Assembly (NCBI GenBank): GCA_002379425.1
Contig: DFTH01000011.1
Coordinates: 102,970 to 166,969, forward strand
Length of the DNA: 64,000 bases
From: Prevotella sp. UBA4217
Lineage (GTDB): Bacteria > Bacteroidota > Bacteroidia > Bacteroidales > Bacteroidaceae
Reading direction: 5' to 3'
The notes below the pieces were generated by a model. The model did not search any database, was not told where the DNA came from, and saw only the letters and a list, made by a program, of their open reading frames with translations. Numbering within the stretch: position 1 is the first letter of the stretch; every line of letters starts with the position of its first letter. Position numbers and translations under genes: made by a program. Shown here in pieces: positions 22,268-28,319 of the stretch.

Positions 22268-22333
22268 CCGTGGGGACAGAGGTACCTGAGTCATAGCAGC
22301 CGTCATACCCAAGTACCTGTCCCAGCGACTACA
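22268..22333 (+). repeat. REP-like repeat, copy 2
   Basis: It starts CCGTGGGGACAGAGGTACC and ends AAGTACCTGTCCCAGCGACT then ACA. GGGACAG..GGTAC and GTACCTGTCCC form the hairpin arms around CTGAGTCATAGCAGCCGTC. It lies just beyond the upstream edge of the first sRNA/nuclease cassette. Confidence 0.85.
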
Positions 22334-22401
22334 TCATTCTCTTCATAGCCCTTGGCGTGGCCATACCCAACGTGTTTTTCCGCAGGATGATACCGGCATG
22401 A
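22330..22401 (+). pseudogene. possible C-terminal remnant of a membrane protein
   Basis: Directly after REP-like copy 2 a frame reads YIILFIALGVAIPNVFFRRM then IPA and a TGA at 22399-22401. It is hydrophobic like a last membrane helix with a positive end. It is too short to assign, and may be chance. Confidence 0.3.
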
Positions 22402-22427
22402 AGGTCCAGACCTCGGCGACAAGACTG

Positions 22428-22787
22428 CTATTCCTTCTTCAGGTAATCAAACAAATTGATTCTGCCTGTCTCGTTTTCAATATCAAGTAGCGGTACTTTC
22501 TCCACCATCCTTGTAACACCAGTATGCTTGTCAACATAAAAATGAACCGTTGCCCCCGTATAACTGCGGAACACCACTTCGTACGTAGAATCCGATTCCA
22601 CCCCCATCTCCACATACATGATGGAGGGATTCTCCTGGGCAATACTCCATTCATACACCTCATGGCAATAGTTGCTGACTCCCTCATAAGCATTTTCTTC
22701 CGTAATCCTTCTGTCAGGATGGCCTGAACCGCACGAGCAGCAGAACAGCATCATTAACAAGGAATAGACGACGATAAGCGGTTTCAT
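22428..22787 (-). CDS. small lipoprotein of unknown function
   Basis: 119 residues. The lipobox is MLFCCSC, so it is a lipoprotein of ~100 mature residues. The mature part has short beta-forming stretches (SIMYVEMGVESDSTYEVVF, then TVHFYVDKHTGVTRMVEKV) that resemble a PepSY- or nuclear-transport-factor-like small fold, but I cannot name a family. It is isolated between repeat elements. A TACCTTTG box lies ~180 nt upstream at 22976-22969 and might be its promoter. Confidence 0.7.
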   Translation of the reverse strand: MKPLIVVYSLLMMLFCCSCGSGHPDRRITEENAYEGVSNYCHEVYEWSIAQENPSIMYVEMGVESDSTYEVVFRSYTGATVHFYVDKHTGVTRMVEKVPLLDIENETGRINLFDYLKKE

Positions 22788-23028
22788 ATCTTTAGTTCTC
22801 CTAGATTCCGCAGCACTTTAGTTTAATAGCTTTTATAAGTTCCTGAGCAACAAAAAGTTCTTCGACGCGCGAAGCGGCAAAGCCGAGCGGCCCAGGATTT
22901 TGTCATGTCAGATTTTTCACTTACCTTAGTGCTGCAATTCAAGACAAGCAAAATCATCAATGACATGGCAAAGGTACAAATAAAATCTGAGAAAGTCACT
23001 CCTTTTGGAGGAATATTTCACGAACTAA

Positions 23029-23092
23029 CCGTGGGGACAGGTACCTGAGTCATAGCAGCCGTCATACCCAAGTACCTGTCCCAGCGACTACA
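23029..23092 (+). repeat. REP-like repeat, copy 3
   Basis: It carries the cleanest hairpin arms, GGGACAGGTAC and GTACCTGTCCC (11 bp), around CTGAGTCATAGCAGCCGTC. It is immediately followed by the fragment at 23095-23202. Confidence 0.88.
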
Positions 23093-23094
23093 GT

Positions 23095-23202
23095 GTTATT
23101 CAAGAGGTTATGCGATCGCTCGATGTCAGGCCAAGACAACTCTCAAGAGTTACTGGCATGAATTACGAGACCATCAGGAATATAGCAAAAAAATTGCCAT
23201 GA
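23095..23202 (+). pseudogene. C-terminal helix-turn-helix fragment, probably of a REP-associated transposase, copy A
   Basis: The frame reads VIQEVMRSLDVRPRQLSRVT then GMNYETIRNIAKKLP and a TGA. This is a compact helix-turn-helix like the C-terminal segment of REP-associated tyrosine (Y1) transposases. About 90 nt are duplicated almost exactly at 26807-26897. It is placed between two REP-like hairpins (23029-23092 and 23208-23227), which fits a decayed REP/transposase unit. The transposase identity is inferred because the catalytic part is absent. Confidence 0.5.
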
Positions 23203-23207
23203 AAACA

Positions 23208-23227
23208 GGCACCCATACCCAGGTGCC
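23208..23227. repeat. palindrome after the transposase-like fragment
   Basis: GGCACC (23208-23213) pairs with GGTGCC (23222-23227) around CATACCCA. It resembles a diverged REP unit. Confidence 0.55.
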
Positions 23228-23269
23228 TCTTCCCCATGACTATGAGATTTTGAGACGCTGCCTTCAGCC

Positions 23270-23462
23270 ATCTTACATCTTTTCGAACATCCCCCGTCCC
23301 CTTCACCCTTGAAGGGGCTCCACCTCTCTCTTGTATTCTCCCCCCTCATGGGGAAGAAAACCGCTCCGCCTGTCGCTCTTACATTAAGGTAAGTTCGGAC
23401 CATCATAGGTCCGGCTTGGTGTTTTTTCTAATCATCCACCTTCCCCCTAAACTGGGGGACTG
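23270..23462. other. gene-free stretch with C-rich palindromes
   Basis: No gene seen. It holds CCCCTTCA/TGAAGGGG arms near 23300, further CCCCCTCATGGGG and CCCCCTAAACTGGGGG motifs, and a hairpin CGGACC/GGTCCG (around 23396-23413) followed by a T run on the plus strand. Confidence 0.45.
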
Positions 23463-23474
23463 AGGAGGTTTTCT

Positions 23475-23508
23475 AAAAAAGAAAACGGAAGCCGATTGAC
23501 TTCCGTTT
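23475..23508 (-). terminator. terminator of the fimbrillin gene
   Basis: On the minus strand AAACGGAAG (23508-23500) and CTTCCGTTT (23491-23483) form a stem with an 8-nt loop. TCTTTTTT follows (to 23475). Confidence 0.85.
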
Positions 23509-23553
23509 ACTTGTTATTGTTTCATTGCACAGGGATGAACCTGTGTCCAATTT

Positions 23554-25212
23554 TTAATCAGCATCGCGAACGAGACGGACAGAGTAGCCATATTTTCTGC
23601 TGCTGATGTACTGAATACTCATCCAATTCGACTCAAAATATGGGCCAATTGCTTTATCGGCTGTACCGGAACTACATGACCAGTATCCCCCACCATCACC
23701 AGCATCGGTGACGTTTGATGCTGTACGATATCCTGCAGCAGGCAGGAAGACACAACCTGCGGCCTCAAGGGCTGTCCAGCCCGCAGAAGTACACGTGGTA
23801 TCGTAAGTACTTTTAGCGTTAATGGTTCCCCAAGTAACGCCTGCAGGTGTACCTCCGGTATATCCGTCAGGGAAAATTATGAGACCCTTCACTTCTGTTC
23901 CATCCGTGTTGATGATTGCCAGGGTATAGCGCGCATGATCGGTGCTGTTTACAGTAATACCCGTTTCACGTGTGTTCAGCAAGTACAGCCATTCGGGACT
24001 GGTGAGCGTGCGCCACCCTGCGCCCACGGTGGCACCCCAGACAACCTTTTGGGCTTCGCCCCCGACATTGCCGTAACCATCTACGTTATTAGTGACAGTC
24101 GAATTGCTGATGCCATACTGAGCTGCTCCCGTCCAGGTACTGGAAGCACCCACCCAGCCAAAAAGATCCACAGTGCCATTAGCCGACACAGTTCCGTTGC
24201 CGTTGATGCTGGTATTACCGGCGGCATTGCCGATATAATCCCACTGGTGCTCGGCAAAGCCCCAAATCCAGCTGGAACCGTTGTACGTAGCCTGCAGGTT
24301 GCCCTTGGAGAACTTCACCGTTTTCCCTGCGTCAACCGTAAACACAGCGGGGAGCGGAGCGCTAGCACTCCTGTTGATGTTGTAAATCTTGCCTGCTGCG
24401 AGGTTATTATTGGCGTCGGTGATGTCGATATCAGTACCACCTATCGTCAAGGTGACATTTTTTAAATTAACTGGGAAATCACTATAATTTTTAATCATTG
24501 CACCCAGAGCAAATGCTGCAGTGCCAGAAGTAGGAGTTACACTTCCAGTAAACATCGTTCTTGTTCCGTCCTTTAATGTTACATCTTTAGCCCCGTCCGT
24601 CAAGCCCGTGATGGTGAAGTTGAATATGGCATTTTCGGGGCTCAGGGCAAAGCCGCTGGAATATGTTTTTGCGCTCTCAAGGCTGAACTGCTCAACAGCT
24701 GCAGCCTTCGTGGCGGCAATAGCTTTGTTATAACTCATCGAATATGAAGTACTATATCCGCTACCCGAAAGAGACAAGAATTCATAGCTTTCATAGCCGT
24801 TCGGGAACAACGCGGCCCCGACCCAATTAGAGTTTGCAGCCGTGAAAAGCGCATCGGCAGTGCCGGAATACGAATTCTCGGTATAAATGGTGCCGCTGAA
24901 TTTTTCTTCAGAAGCATCATAATCCAGCAAGCCGGCAAAACGTCCTGCTCCGCCGTCGCTGTTGTCATTACCACGCACAAGCAGCTTGTCGCCCGTGCTG
25001 AAGGCGAGCTTACTACCGTCAAACGTGGCGCGGGTAGCAGGCTCGTCGCCCTGACGGGTGACGTTCACGGTTACGGGCAGGGCGTAGCCCTTCGTGTTGG
25101 CGGATTTCTCACTGTCAATGATATTGTCGTCGCTGCTGCAAGCAGTGGTCAGCAGCATGGCTGGCATCAGCAGGGCCACGGCCAGCGTCTTCAAGATAGT
25201 CTTTGTTTTCAT
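23554..25212 (-). CDS. fimbrillin-type surface lipoprotein with FISUMP-like C-terminal domain
   Basis: 552 residues. The lipobox is LTTACSS (Cys ~25). The N-terminal ~300 residues have the Mfa/FimB fimbrillin pattern: RATFDGSKLAFSTGDKLLVRG, then GKIYNINRS. From ~310 on it switches to another module: KTVKFSKGNLQATYNGSSW, FAEHQWDYIG, VDLFGWVGAS, WRTLTSPEWLYLL, GCVFLPAAGYRTAS and YSVRLVRD. This is the FISUMP-like surface domain frequent in Prevotella. The protein would be anchored in the outer membrane and exposed as a stalk or adhesin. It is preceded by a 48-residue ORF and ends at a strong terminator. Confidence 0.85.
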   Translation of the reverse strand: MKTKTILKTLAVALLMPAMLLTTACSSDDNIIDSEKSANTKGYALPVTVNVTRQGDEPATRATFDGSKLAFSTGDKLLVRGNDNSDGGAGRFAGLLDYDASEEKFSGTIYTENSYSGTADALFTAANSNWVGAALFPNGYESYEFLSLSGSGYSTSYSMSYNKAIAATKAAAVEQFSLESAKTYSSGFALSPENAIFNFTITGLTDGAKDVTLKDGTRTMFTGSVTPTSGTAAFALGAMIKNYSDFPVNLKNVTLTIGGTDIDITDANNNLAAGKIYNINRSASAPLPAVFTVDAGKTVKFSKGNLQATYNGSSWIWGFAEHQWDYIGNAAGNTSINGNGTVSANGTVDLFGWVGASSTWTGAAQYGISNSTVTNNVDGYGNVGGEAQKVVWGATVGAGWRTLTSPEWLYLLNTRETGITVNSTDHARYTLAIINTDGTEVKGLIIFPDGYTGGTPAGVTWGTINAKSTYDTTCTSAGWTALEAAGCVFLPAAGYRTASNVTDAGDGGGYWSCSSGTADKAIGPYFESNWMSIQYISSRKYGYSVRLVRDAD

Positions 25213-25260
25213 TGTCTTTCCTTTTTTCTTGTTGTTAATACTCGGATGGCTCCTGAGGGG

Positions 25261-25407
25261 TCAGAGGTCCTCCTCCTGCCATGTGCCATCCATTGTGGCA
25301 TTCACGTCGCCGCTGGCGCTGGTCTGCAGCAGATGATTAGTCACATGCAGTTCAACCACCTCGAAGGTCGGCTGGACATACGTTCTCTTCGTTTTTCTCA
25401 TAAGCAT
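25261..25407 (-). CDS. 48-residue peptide upstream of the fimbrillin gene
   Basis: The frame from ATG 25407 (or ATG 25401) begins MLMRKTKRTYVQPTFEVVEL and ends GTWQEEDL with TGA at 25263-25261. Similar short peptides with a basic start and a YxxPxxxVVEL motif are common before surface lipoprotein genes in Prevotella-like genomes. It has no signal peptide. It lies 48 nt upstream of the fimbrillin ATG on the same strand. A TATCTTTG -7 box at 25594-25587 could drive both. Its role is unknown; it may be a leader peptide or a small partner. Confidence 0.6.
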   Translation of the reverse strand: MLMRKTKRTYVQPTFEVVELHVTNHLLQTSASGDVNATMDGTWQEEDL

Positions 25408-25485
25408 TGTTTATTTTTAATTATGTTAATATGTTACTGTGTCTTTAATTGTCACGCTGTCTTTACGTCACCGCACAACAATTTA

Positions 25486-25544
25486 GTCACTGGGACAGGT
25501 ACTTGGGTATGATAACTGCTATGACTCAGGTACTGTCCCCTACG
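25486..25544 (-). repeat. REP-like repeat, copy 4 (inverted)
   Basis: The reverse complement contains GGGGACAGTACCTGAGTCAT and CATACCCAAGTACCTGTCCC. It lies in opposite orientation to copies 2, 3 and 5, within the leader of the fimbrillin operon. Confidence 0.82.
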
Positions 25545-25822
25545 ACTTGTCTAGTTTCTGAGGGTTTGCTGGGCAAATCTCATTTGCAAAGATACAAAAT
25601 TGTCCACACAAACCGTTAACCTTTATTCACTACCCCCCCCAATTTTAATACACATTAACAAACGACTGCATTGACGTGCGCACACAAAAAAGATTCATTA
25701 ACAACCAGCCGACCCCATGCCATCACGCGACCTGCCCCCCCAAGAATATGCACAGTTTGAGCTTTCTGTGCAAGGCGATGAAAAATAATGGCTCAAGATT
25801 TGATGGTTATGATTTTCCATAG

Positions 25823-25888
25823 CCTTGGGAACAGAGGTACCTGAGTCATAGCAGCCGTCATACCCAAGTACCTGTCCCAGCGACTACA
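25823..25888 (+). repeat. REP-like repeat, copy 5
   Basis: It reads CCTTGGGAACAGAGGTACC, then the same core and the same CTGTCCCAGCGACTACA end. It directly precedes the second sRNA/nuclease cassette. Confidence 0.85.
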
Positions 25889-25946
25889 TTCAGGTACGAA
25901 TAATATTTGTATTTTTAACGTCAAAACAGAAAAAAGTGAGAAAAAG

Positions 25947-25978
25947 TTTGGAAGATAACCGAAAAATCCCTATCTTTG
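25947..25978 (+). promoter_or_regulatory. promoter of small RNA 2
   Basis: TTTG (25947-25950), a 20-nt spacer, then TATCTTTG (25971-25978). Confidence 0.82.
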
Positions 25979-25983
25979 CATCG

Positions 25984-26089
25984 TCAGAACATTAGTTTTG
26001 GCTATCCGGTAAGTTTCCGCGTGGGAGCAAGACTTGATCGACACTACTCCATTTACAAACAAAGAGTCACTTCATGTGGCTCTTTTGTT
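25984..26089 (+). ncRNA. small RNA 2 (about 105 nt), convergent with the deleted nuclease-family gene
   Basis: It has the same architecture as small RNA 1. Shared blocks are CTATCCGGTAA (26002-26012), GGGAGCAAG (26023-26031) and CGACACTACTCC (26039-26050). It lacks the extra hairpin of RNA 1. The transcript has no ORF of note. Its terminator overlaps the stop of the minus-strand gene 26088-26585. Confidence 0.75.
26061..26089 (+). terminator. terminator of small RNA 2
   Basis: AAAGAGTCAC (26061-26070), loop TTCAT, then GTGGCTCTTT (26076-26085) and a T-rich tail. One pair is G-U in the plus orientation. The loop and arm layout match small RNA 1. Confidence 0.8.
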
Positions 26090-26585
26090 ATTTAATATAG
26101 CGGCGGATAAAGGTGCGGAAGAAATTAACATCATCCAAGCTCTTTCTCATAACGGATAGCTCTTTTTTCCCCTTATATACAAGCACTTCTCGCGCATAGG
26201 GATTCAGTTCAAAAAACCGTTTGATGCTTCGAGCCAATGTCCCTGGATTGTAATCTGCTGTCCTAATTCCTTTCGGATTAGGCAATATATAGACACGATA
26301 GCCATGCTCTACAGCCTTGCGTGCCGCATTAATCAGATTGTCGAAATCATCACTTTGTTCGCTAATCGCACTATAAATATCAGTTTCACCCTCTACAAGA
26401 CGAAATTCACCATAATAGACAATCAACTTCAGTTGCTTAATAAATCGGGCGCCCTTTAGATAATGCAACTCTTGCATTTCTTCAGCCATACCTCTCCATG
26501 AGGCCTCGGCTGCCATCAGTTCAGAGCCATCTTTTTCAAACGGTTCGAATTCAAATATTTCGTCTTCGATGATAGTCGGTTTCAT
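26088..26585 (-). CDS. CdiA C-terminal-like protein with the catalytic core deleted
   Basis: 165 residues from ATG 26585. It is homologous to 21610-22155 on both sides (DIYSAISEQSDDFDNLINAA, KAVEHGYRVYILPNP, then SIKRFFELNPYAREVLVYKG). About 45 residues are missing after IRTADYN, including the PD..(D)xK strand and GQ helix expected to form the active site. So it is probably inactive as a nuclease, though it could be a regulator or immunity-like relative. The -7 box ends only 8 nt before this ATG, suggesting a leaderless or near-leaderless mRNA. Convergent with small RNA 2. Confidence 0.65.
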   Translation of the reverse strand: MKPTIIEDEIFEFEPFEKDGSELMAAEASWRGMAEEMQELHYLKGARFIKQLKLIVYYGEFRLVEGETDIYSAISEQSDDFDNLINAARKAVEHGYRVYILPNPKGIRTADYNPGTLARSIKRFFELNPYAREVLVYKGKKELSVMRKSLDDVNFFRTFIRRYIK

Positions 26586-26593
26586 ATTATCTG

Positions 26594-26625
26594 CAAAGTT
26601 ACAAATAAAGCTTGGGATTAACAAA
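26594..26625 (-). promoter_or_regulatory. promoter for the 26088-26585 gene
   Basis: Minus strand: TTTG (26625-26622), a 20-nt spacer, then TAACTTTG (26601-26594). Confidence 0.8.
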
Positions 26626-26772
26626 TCATTCGCTAGAAAACTTCGAAAACCTGCGATTTCTGCAAGTTTTTCATTTAGCTATGCGATTATTCAAAAAATA
26701 AATGGTACCTTTGCCCCTGCATCAAGCCGCAAGGCGGAGGTGCAAGACATCGTGGGTATATTGAATGGATCA

Positions 26773-26797
26773 CGGGGTCGGTACTGAGTCATAGCAT
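26773..26797 (+). repeat. partial REP-like repeat, copy 6
   Basis: GGGGTCGGTACTGAGTCATA then GC match the left half of the REP-like unit. The right half is lost. It is followed by the second transposase-like fragment. Confidence 0.65.
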
Positions 26798-26806
26798 TAG
26801 AGAGAT

Positions 26807-26899
26807 ATTCAAGAGGTTATGCGATCGCTCGATGTCAGGCCAAGACAACTCTCAAGAGTTACTGGCATGAATTACGAGGCCATCAGGAATATAGCAATT
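26807..26899 (+). pseudogene. C-terminal helix-turn-helix fragment, copy B
   Basis: It reads IQEVMRSLDVRPRQLSRVTG then MNYEAIRNIA, nearly identical at DNA level to copy A (23097-23187). The stop is lost and the frame runs into unrelated sequence. Confidence 0.5.
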
Positions 26900-27032
26900 A
26901 TTTTATTACCTCCAAATGTTTTGCCTATTATTTTTTCCAATTCTTCTACTGTCTTGTGTTTTTTTGCTATCTTTGCACACGTAATTCATAATAAGTATAA
27001 TGAAAGCAGGAAACTGTTGAAGTAAAACGATT

Positions 27033-28157
27033 ATGTACGATCAGATCCGAGACGATACCCTCTTTACCATGCTCTACGGAGTAGTGACGGCTATAGCCAT
27101 CATAGCAAGTTGCTATTTGTTGTTCCGTCGGTCCAACGCCATTGCTCCTGACGTGACACCGCCAGTGCACCTGCGCCGGTGGACTGCAGCCTTTTTCGCT
27201 TCCATCGCCTTGAATCACTTGTGGTATATGCCGATACTGTTCCTTACCTCAAGCGAGGATATCCTGATGACTGATCTTATAGGCGGTTTACTTGACTGCA
27301 TGACGGTTATTCCTTTGGCTTTAGTTGTATTACTCACGATGTTGCAAGACCGCAAGCGTCCGCTATGGCCTGTTGCCGTGATGGTGGCTCCGATCATTGT
27401 TGGAAGTGCGTGGAGCGTTGCAACCCGTAGTTATGCTCTTCTGCCGATGCTATATGCCTATTTCCTGTTGATGGGCATTGGCTTTATCATATATATGGTT
27501 CGCGCCTTGAGACAATATGGGCGTTGGCTGCGCGACAACTATGCCGACCTTGAACACAAGGAGGTGTGGCAGGGTTTCGTAGTACTGGTCATCATGTTGC
27601 TGGTGTTTGGCATCTATACCTATATCTACGAGGGCAGGGCTTACTTATATGCCATGCTTGGTTGTCTCGCCGTACTGATTTTCTATCTCCTGTGGCGAGT
27701 GGAGACACTGAGCGACCTTAGCGTCTCCCTATCGCTAAACTTGCCAGTAGCAGAGCCGGTTAGTGTTGAGACAGAGGCAGAGGAATGTTGTGGTCTTTCA
27801 CAGGCCACCTGCAATAATATTGGAGCATTGCTACAGAGACATTGTATAGAAACGCAACTCTACTTGCAGCACGACCTGAGCCTTTTCCAACTAGCCAAAG
27901 CCATTGGCACAAACCGCTTCTATCTCAGCCAGTATTTCACTACTAAGGGCATGACCTACAATGCCTATATCAACGACCTGCGCATCAGTCATTTCATGAG
28001 CCTCTATCGTGAGGTTGTTGACGAGCGTCGCCCTTTCACCGCTTATCAGTTGGCCCAGGAGAGCGGCTTCCGCAACTACAACACCTTTAGTAGTGCCTTC
28101 AAGCGCAAAACGGGACAGCCGGTGACAGCCTGGATGAAGGATGCGGGCAAGTCCTAA
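27033..28157 (+). CDS. membrane-anchored AraC-family transcriptional regulator
   Basis: 374 residues. The N-terminal ~235 residues contain six or seven hydrophobic helices (for example TMLYGVVTAIAIIASCYLL and GFVVLVIMLLVFGIYTYIY). The C-terminal ~105 residues are an AraC DNA-binding domain: SLFQLAKAIGTNRFYLSQYF then AYQLAQESGFRNYNTFSSAF and FKRKTGQPVTAW. It therefore likely senses a membrane signal and binds DNA from the membrane. Perfect-looking tandem 21-bp repeats lie right at its stop codon, upstream of the amidohydrolase gene, and are the natural target candidate. A TATCTTTG -7 box is at 26968-26975. Confidence 0.85.
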   Translation: MYDQIRDDTLFTMLYGVVTAIAIIASCYLLFRRSNAIAPDVTPPVHLRRWTAAFFASIALNHLWYMPILFLTSSEDILMTDLIGGLLDCMTVIPLALVVLLTMLQDRKRPLWPVAVMVAPIIVGSAWSVATRSYALLPMLYAYFLLMGIGFIIYMVRALRQYGRWLRDNYADLEHKEVWQGFVVLVIMLLVFGIYTYIYEGRAYLYAMLGCLAVLIFYLLWRVETLSDLSVSLSLNLPVAEPVSVETEAEECCGLSQATCNNIGALLQRHCIETQLYLQHDLSLFQLAKAIGTNRFYLSQYFTTKGMTYNAYINDLRISHFMSLYREVVDERRPFTAYQLAQESGFRNYNTFSSAFKRKTGQPVTAWMKDAGKS

Positions 28158-28197
28158 ATTACCAAAATCAGCAAGAAAATTACCAAAATCTGCAAGA
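28156..28197 (+). promoter_or_regulatory. tandem 21-bp direct repeats, candidate AraC operator
   Basis: AAATTACCAAAATCAGCAAG+A (28156-28176) is followed directly by the same 21-mer with one change, A to T (28177-28197). Two full helical turns fit the two halves of an AraC-type site. The repeats end 48 nt before a TAACTTTG -7 box (28246-28253) of the next gene. Confidence 0.65.
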
Positions 28198-28319
28198 ATC
28201 ATGGCTTAGGATATTGGTCGTGATTCTTTTTTGAGGTGGAATTGCTAACTTTGCGGACAGAAATTTAGACCAAACCGATGATAGCAGAATCACCTAATAT
28301 TATAAAAAAAGGAAATTTT

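Noticed and set aside
22800..22976. Long leader or riboswitch upstream of the 22428-22787 lipoprotein
   Set aside because: A TACCTTTG box is present but without a -33 partner, and no conserved fold was recognised.
21493..26089. Type III toxin-antitoxin (RNA repeats upstream of a toxin)
   Set aside because: The RNA has no tandem repeats and is convergent with, not upstream of, the gene.
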